DNA of 64,000 nucleotides. Source: Apis mellifera (taxonomy: Eukaryota > Arthropoda > Insecta > Hymenoptera > Apidae). The notes under the pieces are model-generated. The model had not been told where the DNA came from. It was given only the letters and a program-made list of their open reading frames with translations, and made no database searches. Position 1 is the first letter of the stretch. Each line of letters opens with the position of its first letter. The stretch spans positions 3,662,001 through 3,726,000 of the forward strand of contig NC_037638.1 in assembly GCF_003254395.2 (NCBI RefSeq), read 5' to 3'. The position numbers and the translations under genes are program-made. Below are positions 11,877 through 23,571 of the stretch, piece after piece.

Positions 11877-12570
11877 AGGAGTCCTCCTCCCGGCGGCCGG
11901 ATCTCGGTGCCTCCTTCCCTCGGCCTCGTTCACCCTTGAGGAACACAGGATTACTCGTCGTTTCCGGTTTCAATCGAGCCCCAAACTCTAACGCGAATTT
12001 CGAGAACCGACCGTTACGCGCTTTCGCGCTCGCTCACACTCGCATCCTCTATCACACTCTATCTCTCTCTCTCTATTACTCGAGCAACAGCACGACCAGT
12101 GAATATATATATATATATTTTCCTCCTTTTCTCGCTCGCTCGCTCTCTTTATCCCACTCCCGAATATACTGGACACAGAAAGTATACACTGTGTGTGTAT
12201 ATACGCGAGACGAACCGATGAGAACCGGCACACCAATTTGTCTCTAGGGAAATTCTGTTCGACGTTACTATTGCACACTCTGGCCACGGTTAATGCGAAA
12301 CTGTCGGTTAATCCCAGCTATCGACCAACGACGGTCCTTCGTTTCGCTACACAAACAGAAAATGAAAACAGAAAGATGTTGTTATTCGGGCGTGTATCCA
12401 GGTGTCAAGGAGAGCGGACGATGTTTTACGATGGTGTGCGTGCCTCGTTCGCGATGTTTTCGTCGTATGTGTGTATGTGTGCGCGCCTAATGGCATATAA
12501 CTCGAGCGTGACGAGGATAATGACCACCAAGTTTTCGGCTATAAAACTTTTTTCTTCTTCTTCTTCTTCT
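11877..12570 (-). promoter_or_regulatory. 5' untranslated region and likely promoter of the 11.7-kb gene
   Basis: Upstream (minus strand) of the ATG at 11876 lies a CpG-rich, GA/CT-rich region with (CT)n at about 12059-12075 and a TA run at about 12104-12119. GA-rich, TATA-poor promoters are common in insects. The transcription start cannot be placed. Two in-frame extra codons and a stop upstream exclude a longer N-terminus within this exon. Confidence 0.4.
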
Positions 12571-12578
12571 ATTTAACG

Positions 12579-12596
12579 AATATTCGTACGAATATT
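12579..12596. other. 18-bp perfect palindrome
   Basis: AATATTCGTACGAATATT reads the same on both strands. It could bind a dimeric factor or form a small cruciform; it is also within the range of chance in AT-rich DNA. Confidence 0.7.
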
Positions 12597-14524
12597 TACG
12601 ATAAGCTTGTTCACGTCGATTTTTCGTAATACGAGGTTGCAAAGAGAAGATTATATTATTTCTTAAATCTTTATATTGGATCAAATCTTACGAGTTGTAA
12701 GCGAGTTTATCGATAATCGAAATACATCGGTTATGGAAAAAGTGTCGCGGATCTCTTTCTCTTTTTATTCCTATAAATTATTTCAACGACCACGCGCCTC
12801 CTGTATCTGCCCCAGTTTTGAAAATCGCCCGCGTCATGCATGTAAAAATGTACGCCGTTTTAAAGTCAAGCGCAAAAATTCTATCCTATCCGTTTTTTGC
12901 ATGTTGCCACGATTCGAAACGTGTTCTAGATCCACGTTTGCTCAGGTAATTGGAAAATTTCGATTGCAAAGAACGGAAACGGGTAGGGCAAATCCCCGTG
13001 AATCTAGACAAACTTGCATACATATTGATTTTATGAAGATCGAACTGTAAAGGTAGCTTTTGCCGCAAAAAACGAGTTGTATCAATACCTAAGAATCCAT
13101 TTTCTATACAAGAGGCAATATTGATCCCATCGATATGCATTGCATATTTGGAAACGAAATTTCAAAATTCGATGGCTGTACCATAATCGTTTATTATTCC
13201 GTTTATAAAAATCAAGTTATAAATAGATAATTTCTTTCCTTATTTCATCCGATTCCATTGTGTCGTATGACGGAATCTAACCGATAAAACGAAACTATAC
13301 ACGATTCCATTTCCTACATCTAAAGAAGATTATTATTTCTGAAGAATATTCAAGACACCAAAATTATTCTCATCCCACTAAACCAATCCTACTCCAACAT
13401 TATTCTACTAATATACAAAAATATAAATATAAAATATATCTCAAAAAATTTATTCTACAAAGTATCCTCTTTCCATACTCAAAAATTTTATAATTTTACA
13501 ATCCATAAAAATATCTAGAAAGAAAAAATTTAACAACTACTTGAACGACCAAAGTATCGCAGAAATCCAAAACTAGTCCAAACTTTTTAGCATAATTGTT
13601 GGTATAATCAAACATGGACGGAATCGGAAGTGGAGGAACGGAAAAAGGAACTGCGAAGATGCTCGCCGGAAATGGCGAGCGAAGAGGAGCGTTAAGGGCG
13701 AGATCGAGCTCGATTGTGTGCACGTACGTGTGTGTGTGTATGGTTCCTTCGTATACGAGCCGAGTTTCTAATTAAACTTAAACTTTTAATTGACTCGTTG
13801 CGCGGCTGTTCCACGCACGTACCCGTATTACCAGGTGTTCCAACTATCCGCGATTACTCCGATTTCCCTCCTCCCGTTCTATCCACCTCGCATTAAACAC
13901 ACATCTCCGCAGGAATACTCCCTTCTTCGCCAACAATTCGGAAGAGGCATGCCTCTTCTTTACGACCGAGTTAATTAAGGGTGAAACGGGGTATTCGGCG
14001 CGCAATAAATAAACGGGATAACGCGTGATAAATATGGATGGAAATAATTGCGTTTGTAATACAAGAATGTAGATGTTGAAATTGGGAAAGTATATTCGTG
14101 AAAATTGGATTAAATTTTGCCAGAGGAAGAGTCGGTGGAGATTATATTGTAAGAGTGATGCAAAGTTCAATTTATTGTTGAATTTTTTCATCAATATACT
14201 ATTATTTTCCAAAAAAATTTGAATAAGGAAATTTTCCATATAATATAATAAATTTATCGAGATCATTCTCTTCGAGTTGTAAATTATCGTGCACACCCCT
14301 CTCGACACCCGGCAGAACAGAAAGTTCCCTTTGTCCTCGTGTCTCGAGGGCAAGGGTTGAAGTCACCGGCGGTATTTACCGCAGAGGCGTTGGAAAATGG
14401 GGCGAGAGATGAGAAACTGCTGGATTCGCCGACGATCTCCACCACCACCACCTTCTGGCGGGGGATTTTCCAGCGTCCCTTTGTTTCGAATGGTACACCA
14501 GTTTCGAAGACGCTTTTGGGAAAG

Positions 14525-14563
14525 CTTCCTTCCGTTATTTACCGGAAATACGGAAGGAGGAAG
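14525..14563. other. Short strong hairpin
   Basis: CTTCC-TTCCGT-T-ATTT pairs with AAAT-ACGGAA-GGA-GGAAG around a five-base loop (ACCGG), with a one-base and a three-base bulge. Stem pairing is about 15 bp. It is too short for a normal pre-miRNA and may be a structured element or chance. Confidence 0.5.
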
Positions 14564-16905
14564 AGAGAAGAGGAATATTTTCGATCCGCTGGCTCGAGGA
14601 TGACGAGCATCCCCTCTTAAATTTCTATTCACGAGCTTTATTTATCTCGAATTGATTGAAAATTATAAAATAAACTTCGATCGAATGAAAATGGCGATTC
14701 GAGGTAGCACAAAAAAAAATCTATTGAACGATGAATCGATTAATGGCGATTAACACATAAACAATGCGATCGAAACAGGGGAGGGTAGAGAAGAAAGGGC
14801 AGGGAACAGTTCCGGTTGAGACGAACGGAGGCGAGGAAAGTGAAACTCGAGTCTGGAGAGGTGAAGATAGAGGAGGCACAATTACCGGAACTGCCACCAC
14901 TGTCAAGTGTCAAAGGGGGTCAGGAATAATTTAGCGCGCTGGCTGAAGGGGGTGAGAAAGAAAGAAGAAGGCGGTGAGGAGGGTTGGGGAGGTGGTAAGG
15001 TAAAGAAAAGGAAGAAGGAGAAGAAGGGTAACGGCAACGACGCCCCGCGGGCTGAGAAAAGCGCGCAGGAAAAGAGAAGCTTTCTCTCTCTCTCTCCGCT
15101 TCTAACTCTTTTGTCCTTCGCGCACGCGCCCCCCCTCTTCATCGTCCTTCCTTCTCGTTCCCACTTGTTCCCTTATTCTCCGTAGGCTCGACGACGGAAC
15201 ACTGTTTCACGAGGCTCCTTCCAGCCACTCTATTCCCACCTCGACCCACCTCCTCCTCCTCCACCCTTTACTCGCTGACCACTTCTTGCCGCTTTGAGAC
15301 GTCGAATTAAAATCTCGACGACGAGTTTTCAACCGATTCTATTCCCATTCGTAGTATATGTGTGTATATATATTTATGGAATGAGTGAGAAGAAGAATGG
15401 AGAAGTTTATGGAATATAGTGTAGAAAACAGGGATATATCGAAATATTTAATAATCTTCGAAACGAACGTGGAAGAAGAAGGTAAAAAACGTAAGAAGAA
15501 ACAAACGCGTCGCTCGTTTCGAGAGAAATTTCGTGGCGAATGCAGTTACGACGAGATAACGCGAGGAGAAAAAAACTAACGTAAACATACGGCCGGTGTT
15601 CCAGCCTTGTTTTCGTGCTAACCACAAGCCTCGTGTCCTAATAGCTTATCTGTTGCTCGGACTCGTCTATAACATCGTTGAAACTTTACACGAAACAAAA
15701 GTGGTAGAAAATTATTAAATTATGGTATTAAATTATTTCTCTAAAGATCCCGTATTTTCAAAGTATATATATATATATATCCATCCTCCTCTATTTCCGT
15801 ATACACGCATACTCGAAAACTTTGCAAAACTTTTGCTCCTTATATACACTTTTTTTACTCGTTCCACTGTATCATGCACGCAGAGATTCGAACCTGTTTC
15901 TGTCGGTCGATCCACGGCCAATCGTCACCCCCTGCGGAGCACACCCGTTTGGCCACCTGGTTCCCGTGTGGTCCTCACGCGTGACTCCGATCTTCGATCG
16001 AACGATCGGCGATCCCGGCCAGCCCGATGCGATAGCGATGGTGATACTCGGAATAGACGCGTAGCCGCGATATCGTAGCGTGAATTAAAGCGCACGACGA
16101 TCCCGCCTCGGCCACCTGAGCACTACGACTGGCGACAAGAGCCGAGCAGCCGGCCATCGTATCTTCGGATAAGCCTTATCGGTGCCCAAAGACCCCACCC
16201 TTCGCCCATGGGCCGCATCCCTCACACGTTTTCACGTTACGAAGCCGGCTCACGATACGCTTGCTCGCGCGTAAGCCCGCTTAAGCGCCTCTGCGAGCAT
16301 TTACGCTCCACTTTCCTTCTTCAGCCCGCTTCCAACTTTGACACACACGCACGCACACGCTTCTCCGCGCTTCCTTTTTTTTATTTATTTATTTTTTTTT
16401 CTCTCTCCTCCTCTTCCTCCTTCGCCTTTGATCCTTATCTTCTTTTTCCTCTTATTCTTCTTCTTCGAGTTCTTTTCCTCCTTTTTTTTTTTTTTCTCTC
16501 TCTTTTACGAGCTTTTTTATTAGACTCGCCGATTAGGTTGGGTTTTATATATATATAAGCTATATAGTTTGGCTACTTGTTGCGGTGTCGGGATATTGTT
16601 GTTGTTGTTGTTGTCGCGGGGATGGATTATGATATTCTTACGAGCGTTTCGATGATCATGGTGATTTTCTCGGCGAGTGGAGGGAGGTGGAAAGCTGCGT
16701 CGACCCTACGACGACGGCCTGCCGAGTGTCATCTGCAACGAACGAGCGTTCTTAGTTTTCTGGGACGTGGTGGTGGTGGTGGTGGTTGGTGGTGGTGGTG
16801 GTGGAGTGGTCGTTCGGTGTTCCGTGCGAGCTTCTACTAGCTTGTAAGCCGGGAATTGGAGGGCAATCGATGCGAAGGAGGAATGGTTCCGCAGGTGGAG
16901 AAGAA

Positions 16906-16955
16906 CTCGACTCGACTCGACTCGACTCGACCCGACTCGACTCGACTCGACTCGA
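16906..16955. repeat. (CTCGA)n microsatellite, about 10 units
   Basis: Ten tandem CTCGA units with one substitution (CCCGA). All frames read through it as Leu/Asp/Ser/Thr/Arg-type repeats, which explains the plus-strand frame that spans it. Confidence 0.95.
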
Positions 16956-17197
16956 TCGCGCGTGGAAAACTCTCTCTCTCTCTCTCTCTTCGAGGTGTAA
17001 TTCTCAAGCGCTCGTAATTTTCACTCGAAACTTCTAAATAATTTTTTTTTTTAAATCAATCGCATCAAGACGGAGTATTTTCATCTTTTGTCCATCCTTG
17101 CAGCGAACAATACTCGTTTCGTTATCGCTCGATCGAAACGGAACTATTTAAAAAAAGGAAGAAGAGAAAGAAAAATGCCGTACCGAATTCCGCATAC

Positions 17198-17449
17198 CTG
17201 ATGAAATCCACGGCTGAAAACCGGATGCACATGGAAGGTGAGGCGTGTTTGCGAGTAAACACTTCTTCAACTGGCAACACCAGACGACAAGCCAGAGCCA
17301 CGGAATGGCTCTCCGAGATTAGATAACAGTTGGAACGCGTTTTGTGCCGTCGACTTGCTCGACGAGCAACGTCCTCGAGACGCGCGGAGGAGATCCACGG
17401 TTGCAGCGGATGAAACGGTATAAAAGATGTTCGACGTTTATGGCGCAAG
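17198..17449 (-). CDS. Candidate 252-nt exon, product unknown
   Basis: On the minus strand an acceptor-like site (GAGCATTCAG) is followed by 252 open bases ending at CATCAG|GTATGC. One base plus 83 codons plus two bases gives a length divisible by three, so it could be included or skipped without a frame change. The peptide is Arg-rich (for example RLEDVARRASRRHKTRSN) with no recognised domain. A plus-strand TATAAAAG at 17419 lies inside it. Support is splice-site context only. Confidence 0.22.
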
Positions 17450-18183
17450 CTGAATGCTCGACGACGGGCACAATGGACAATAAAGAGGACGCGTCTCTTT
17501 TTTTTTTTTTTTTTTTTGATAATTGAATTACGAAGAATGCTTCGAGTTCGATTTTCTTCTCACGTGATTTTCCTCTTGATGGATATTATTCATTATTCGT
17601 CGTTTTCTTAATTCTCCTTGATGACGAATTTTTATTTTCCAATACTCTAATGAAATACGAGAGAATCAACAAAAATTGTAATAAAATAAAGATCGTCAGG
17701 GATCGAAGGATTTCTTCGAAATAATTTTTCGCAACAAGAGAGAAAGAATAATGGCGGTGCTCGTCGACGAAGAAACTCGTGGCGAATCGAGCGAGAGGTA
17801 AATAAGTGTCAAATATGAAACTCGAGTCGATAAGAGGAGGAGGAGGAGGAGGAGGAAGGTATAGTTTCCTCGCAGAAATAACAATGCGAACGGCAAGGTA
17901 TCGTTATTGCATAGCTAAGCAGTAGTTGCTGTTTGCAGGCGTTGGAACAGCCGTTTGCAAGTCGACAAAGAGGTATTGTTCAGTCAAGAGATTCATCTAG
18001 CTCTCGGTCGCTGCTACTCTTCCTATTTACACGGCCTAACTCAACATTATGTCGCCAACTTCACGCAACTCCTCGAGACGTCGAATCCCCCCCCTCCCCT
18101 CTCGAAAATTCACTTCCGCCGTTTCGACATCACCCTCGTAACCTTCTTCTTCCTCTTCCAACCATTTGAAAAAAGAAATCACG
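17450..18183. other. AT-rich spacer with poly-T and GGA repeats; no gene seen
   Basis: Holds a poly-T run at about 17499-17517 and a (GGA)n run at about 17836-17857. No supported coding region. The last 15 or so bases lead into the mitochondrial insertion without a recognisable duplication. Confidence 0.5.
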
Positions 18184-18440
18184 AATGACGTATTAAAATT
18201 TCGATCAAATAATAATATAGTAATTGCTAAAACTGGTAATGATATAATCAATAAAATTGCTGAATGAAATAATGAGATTTGATCATAATTTAAAGAAAAA
18301 TTTTTTATTATTGTAACTATTAAATTTAATGATCCTACAATCGATGAATTTCCTGAAGAGAAAAAAATTGCAAAATCTACCGAAGATGATGAATGATATA
18401 AATATGCTGATAATGGTGGATATTCATCTGGTTCCTGGTT
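18184..18440 (-). pseudogene. Nuclear mitochondrial copy (NUMT): cox1 fragment, decayed
   Basis: Read on the minus strand the sequence translates as the middle of cytochrome oxidase subunit I: pieces such as SVDFAIF, GSLNL, KNFSLNYDQISLFHSAILL, LPVLA and LLFDRNFNTSF appear in family order. Compared with the usual protein several residues are missing in small steps (for example the Gly-Ala after LPVLA and the Pro-Trp-Ser after LF). Similarity stops abruptly after NTSF, where the real gene continues FDP. It is a dead nuclear insertion, not a gene. The amount of change suggests it is older than the cox3 copy at 46.5 kb. Confidence 0.92.
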
Positions 18441-19365
18441 TTGGATAAAATAAATTTCTGAACGAATAATGAAAAAAAATTGAATCTTTTATTTTAGAGA
18501 AATTTCCTCTCGAATGGAAATAAATCTTTGCAGAATTTTAACTCCGGAAGAGAAAAGGAACGAAATCCTACTCGCATCATTGTATCATTACCGTTACTAT
18601 TAATCGCTCGATGGGAGATAAATCATTCGATGAACGACGAGGTTAGGCCTCTGCAGCGTAGAGGAGCGCACTCGGAGCGCGCAACACTTGGTAGGAAAAT
18701 AACTGGGTAAACGAATCACAGGCACGATGATTTACGAGCGGAGGATGGCGCGGAACATGTGTTTCCATGGCAATATAACAATTAATCATTAACCGAGCGC
18801 GAGATAGTAGAAGTAGTGACGTAACTTTTTCAAGACTTGGAAACAAACTTATGTGTACGCTTCGAGAGAGAGAGACGTTTAAACTCGGATCAATAAACGC
18901 CAACAAGTATCTTTCGTTCGCTTCCGTATGCTTGGAAAAAGAAGTATTTTTCGAGACATCGTGAACAACTTTCTGAACAACGGGAGATCGAAATTTTATT
19001 TTATTTTCAGCCGCCTTTTTCTCAACAGTTCTCCTTTAAATTCGAACATCCACAAACGAAAGATCGATTCTCTATAAGAAATATTTTATTCTTGAAGACA
19101 CGTAATCGATGAAGCTCGTTAATTATTCTCTTGTTAATCAGTGTACATTTATAAAGAATCGGAAGAATATATGATATAATTTCGGTATAGTTTTTGCGCT
19201 TTCGGTTCCGCCATTGTTGGATAATGAAATTCAAAGGGGGGAGGGTTTTTCCAGATAAATGAATACACGCTGTCATAAAATTTCCAAGTGTATTCTAGAG
19301 CTCGACATTAGCATAAAAGGGTGGGTAAACACGAATCCGCGGACTTAAATTCGCGCACGTTTCAG
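18441..19365. other. AT-rich spacer, no gene seen
   Basis: Mostly unremarkable AT-rich DNA with a somewhat CpG-richer stretch at 18600-18760. No frame with splice or start support. Confidence 0.5.
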
Positions 19366-19472
19366 CCTCGCAAGAAGAAGAGGTCGCCGACCAACCGGTG
19401 GCCGCTATTTTAATTCTTTTCCTCCGCGAATTTGGAGCGAAAAACGTGGCAACCTACATTCGAGTATTCGTG
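19366..19472 (+). CDS. Candidate 107-nt exon, product unknown
   Basis: A CGTTTCAG acceptor precedes 107 bases that end at TTCGTG|GTAAGTAA, a near-perfect donor. Two of the three frames are open throughout. One gives 35 codons including SQEEEVADQPVAAILILFL, the other an Arg/Gly-rich peptide. The poor polypyrimidine tract and double open frame leave it uncertain; it could equally be an untranslated exon. Confidence 0.27.
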
Positions 19473-19893
19473 GTAAGTAATAGAAATAGTCTCCTAGGAG
19501 ACCATTTATCATTCATCGATATTCAATTCGATCGATAAATTGGGAACAAGTATTTATTCGAAAATTTTTGTAAATTTTTGTTTTCTCGAGAGAGAGAATT
19601 GTGGAAATATTATTACTCTGAATTATTCTTCTCCTTTTTCCTTTCTTCTTTTCATCCGTATACAACGTTGTTTCGTTGTAATTTAATACACCGATTTATT
19701 AAAAAAAATTTTATAAATAAAAAAAAGGATATTCTCCCTGGAAAGACAGGGGCGGGCACGATGAAGAATTTATTTACGAGAGGCGACTTTGTATGATAAT
19801 TTCGGATGCTCGAGGTGTTGCACAGAAATGAAAAGTCAGCAGCCACGTCATTAGCATTGCAAATCGTCAAGGGCGTTACGACATCGTTACATT

Positions 19894-19925
<32 letters not shown>

Positions 19926-22293
19926 TTTCTTTTCTTTTCTTCGTCACGGACGCAAAATGATTCTCACGCGACTCACAATTCACAATGGGCTCGTGTAACA
20001 ACGTTATAAATGCTGGTACTCTCGTTTTCGAAGTGTAAAATCACCTTTTTCTCTTTTTTATTATTAGAAATAAAAATGAACTCGTAGTAAAAACGAAATT
20101 ACAAAGGAAATTCATTCATTCAACGGTTTAATGCTTTTTCGCGTAAAATTTTTACTAGTTTCACTCGCTCTTCTTAAATTGAGAATTTTTCAAAATGATA
20201 ATTCCGTTGTTGCAACACGTTTATCTCAAGTTTTCCCCTTTTTTACTCACTATTCTTCCCCCCCGTATCTGATTATACAGAGGTAAATTTTTAACATCCA
20301 CCACAAAACTCTGGATCTCTGAATCTTCGCTCCAACAATTCTTAATCAACCCGACGAATTGGATTTTCAACGAGCCACAAATATCGCAATTCAACTTGAA
20401 TTTCCATTTCCTGCTCGACGAAGAAAAATCTTTCTCACCGAACAAATACTCAAAACTTTCGAGTGCGAAAAAACTGGGCCGATTCGAGTATCATGGATGG
20501 AAAACGCGATTTACAAGCGGCGACCGCGAAAGGTGACGAGTTTGTCGATACAATACTAATTACGGCACCGTGGCTATAATCGTGAAACGTCGGCGCGGCA
20601 ACGTTGAACGCGAGACCGTTGTTCCTCGACGTGGCCGCAGGTGGCGCCGCCGCCGCCGCCGCGTCATTCATCGCCTGTTGTTACAGCAAAATTGCGCGAA
20701 CCAATTGGCTAATTAGTGGATATCAGGAAAACGTATCGCGTCGGATCGATCAATTCCCCCCTCATTGCGTACGATTATATTTCGAGCTCGCAGCGTTTCT
20801 CTCCTTCTTCTTCTTCTCGTTTATTCGTTTCATCGTTCGTGATCGAAACCTTTTCCAAACTTACTTTGTTACTTCCTCTCTTCGAAACGAAGTAACAAAG
20901 AAACATAAATAATTGACGCCGTTTTATAAACGATCTCGATTCCATTGCGATGAAACAACTCGAATCGAGGGACGGGGATTATTGTGAATCGAATAATTCC
21001 AGGGATGAGTTTCGTTTGGAGGGGGATCTCGTAAGTGATTACAAATCCGAATAAACGTCGCGCGATCATGCAAATGCCCATTGCGCGGGCTTTGCTAATG
21101 TATTACTGCTATACGTTCAGCTTCGAAGGGAGGAGGGGGAGGGGCGGTATATATAACGTTCGGCGATATCGCGGCGGAAAATAGGCGAAAAACGAGGCTG
21201 GTTTCGAAGCTCTCTAATTCCACGGTGATTCGAGATACGCGTATAATCGTACGCGTGTAATTTCACGTACCCGTGTTGTGTATTTTTCGGTATATGTATA
21301 AACGATGGCATTTACATGGAAAAACATTAGGTAACGAACGACACAGGTTATCCAATGGCCAATGGCTAATTAATTACTGATTAACGGCGAGCGCAGGTCA
21401 GGATCGGAGGGTAGGGGGATGGATTGGCCATTATGTATCCGACAATATAACCTCCATGAAAGGAAATTTTTCGAATCGTGACGAATTAAAGTGTTTTTGG
21501 AAGAAAAAGTTGTTTCGAATTAAGTAGTCGATCGTTGGAGGAGATTTTAATTTTAAAATTGAAAGGAAAAGAATCCGAGACTCGTCTTCTCATCGCGATG
21601 CAAAGCGTGTCCGTGCGATACACCGTTTCCATTTTAAACCGGAGAAGGAGGAGGAGGAGGAGGAGAAAAATTACTATAATTAAAACAAGAAGAGGAAGAA
21701 GAAAAATAAAAACGGAAAAGACAAAAATACCCGTCGTATCTGTAACAACCTCGTTCCACTTTTAAATATCGAGCAGCCTCGGATAACACGGCACGTTTTC
21801 CTCCTCTTCTCCTTTTTCACGAGGAATTAATCAATCACGCCGTATCGGAACAACAAGTGGAATAATATAAAATTCGAACGGAACGGAAAAATCGGAGTGG
21901 CGAAACCTTTTGGCCGCGATGACGAAGAGATCTCTCTCGAAGCGTTTTACGAGGGCGATAAATCTCGTTGTATTTCTTTATTACACCCGCCCTCCTCCTC
22001 CCTTGCCCATTGAAAATCTTTTTATTTCGGGCGACCCCCTGGTGGAATGGAGCCAATGTCGTAAGAGTCATGATCACCGGTGGAAAATTACTCGAGATCC
22101 TGTTTGTTGGACGCTCGAGTTTAACTGTTATTACCGTTCTCATTGTGCGGATGCATGCGAAGAGATCGTTTTTCTCTCCGACCATCTTCTTTTCGATACC
22201 ATTTGGATCAAATGGATTAAACGGATTATCGAGTTGTTATTCGCACTAGAAATCGTTTTAAATAATATCGAATGATATTAAATTTTTAATATA
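19473..22293. other. No gene recognised; CpG-rich patch at 20480-20780
   Basis: Just after the donor lies a perfect 14-bp palindrome (GTCTCCTAGGAGAC, 19489-19502). The patch at 20480-20780 is CpG-rich with a GCC run (20646-20662); on the minus strand it opens with MNDAAAAAAPPAATSR, driven by that run. The rest is AT-rich with CT runs near 19905-19924 and GGA runs near 21643-21664. Confidence 0.45.
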
Positions 22294-23571
22294 TTGGGTT
22301 GACAACTAAGTAATTGCGGATTTCACTCATAGATGGCTTCAGTTGAATTTTTAGGTTTGCTGGCGTAGTCCAAATGTAAAATTTTGTTATTTGATAGTTG
22401 GCAATTCAGCTGTCAATCACTAAAAAAAGTTTTTTGATCGGTTGCTTAGTTTTCGTTTGGCGTTTGTTGAAAAATGGAAAATCAAAAGGAACATTATCGT
22501 CGTATTTTGCTTTTTTATTTTCGTAAAGGGAAAAACGCATCGCAAGCTCGCAAAAAGTTATGCGCTGTTTATGGCAACGAAGCCTTAAAAGAACGGCAGT
22601 GTCAAAATTGGTTTGACAAATTTCGTTCTGGTGATTTTTCACTCAAAGATGAAAAACGCTCTGGTCATCCAGTTGAAGTTGATGACGACCTAATCAAAGC
22701 AATAATCGATTCGGATCGTCACAACTCGTGAGATTGCAAAGAAGCTTCATGTATCGCATACATGCATTGAAAACCACTTAAAACAACTTGGCTATGTTCA
22801 AAAACTCGATACATGGGTTCCTCGCGAACTGAAGGAAAAGCATTTAACGCAACGCATTAACAGCTGCGATTTGCTAAAGAAACGTAATGAAAATGATCCA
22901 TTTTTAAAACGACCGATAACTGGCGATGAAAAATGGGTTGTTTACAACGATATCAAGCGGAAAAGATGGTGGAGCAGGCCACGTGAACCAGCTCGAACAA
23001 CATCAAAAGCTGGTATTCGTCGAAAGAAGGTTTTGTTATCAGTTTGGTGGGATTACGAAGGAATTGTCTATTTTGAACTCTTACCATCCAACCGAACGAT
23101 CGATTCTGTTGTCTACATCGAACAACTAACGAAATTAAACAATGCAGTTGAAGAAAAGCGGCCCGAATTGACAAATCGAAAAGGTGTTGTATTCCATCAT
23201 GACGATGCAAGGCCACGCACATCTTTAGTCACTCGGCAAAAATTATTGGAACTTGGTTGGGACGTTTTGCCACATCCACCATATAGTCCTGACCTTGCAC
23301 CATCCGATTACTTTTTGTTTCGATCTTTACAAAACTCCTCGAATGATAAAAATTTCAATAACGATGATGATATCAAATCGTACCTGATTCAGTTTTCTGC
23401 TAATAAAAACCACAAGTTTTATGAACGTGGGATTATGATGCTGCCTGAAAGATGGCGAAAGGTCATTGATCAAAATGGGCAACGCATTACAGAATAAAGT
23501 TATATAGTTCCATGAAAAAATTGTCTTTGATTTTCTAAAAAAAATCCGCAATTACTTAGTTGCCAACCCAA
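22294..23571 (+). mobile_element. Mariner transposon copy 1, mellifera type, 1278 bp
   Basis: The element starts TTGGGTTGACAACTAAGTAA and ends with the reverse complement of the same sequence with one mismatch (G for A at position 9). The repeats pair over about 30 bp. It is flanked on both sides by TA, the target duplicated by mariner. Length 1.28 kb is normal for the family. Inside lies a transposase gene broken by a frameshift. The ends are in good condition, so it could be moved by a transposase supplied from elsewhere. Confidence 0.97.
22474..23497 (+). pseudogene. Mariner transposase, broken by a 5-bp deletion
   Basis: The frame opens at ATG 22474 (MENQKEHYRRILLFYFRKGK) and would normally run to the TAA at 23495-23497. 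Near 22717 the sequence lacks five bases (AGTAC) that copy 2 has, giving a TGA stop at about 22729. The remainder continues in another frame with the catalytic core intact: TGDEKWVVYN, FHHDDARPR and YSPDLAPSDYFLF, the DD34D pattern of mariner. The linker motif reads WVPREL instead of the usual WVPHEL, and HDDAR replaces HDNAR, as in copy 2. It cannot make full-length enzyme. Confidence 0.95.

Larger units (their letters stand above)
12597..17197. other. No gene recognised; CpG-rich patches and microsatellites
   Basis: AT-rich sequence alternates with CpG-rich patches at about 13610-13970, 14270-14620, 14770-15310 and 15880-16360. These may be conserved noncoding or promoter elements. Long pyrimidine tracts lie at 16370-16510, a (GGT)n run at about 16769-16805 and a (CTCGA)n run at about 16906-16955. 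Open frames here come from these repeats or shadow each other on both strands. Confidence 0.45.

Noticed and set aside
15870..15900. GGTTCGAATC-like string on the minus strand resembling a tRNA T-arm
   Set aside because: The bases beside the loop do not form a T stem and no acceptor, D or anticodon arm is present. No tRNA was found anywhere in the window.
16208..16558. 116-codon plus frame ending in Leu/Phe/Ser-rich sequence
   Set aside because: The second half is a pyrimidine tract translated; the first half has no support.
20221..20460. Minus-strand frame with LNCDICGSLKIQF and a GTGAGT donor
   Set aside because: It starts at TTG, the acceptor is unclear, and a frame of this length is expected by chance a few times in 64 kb. 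Kept only as a weak possibility.
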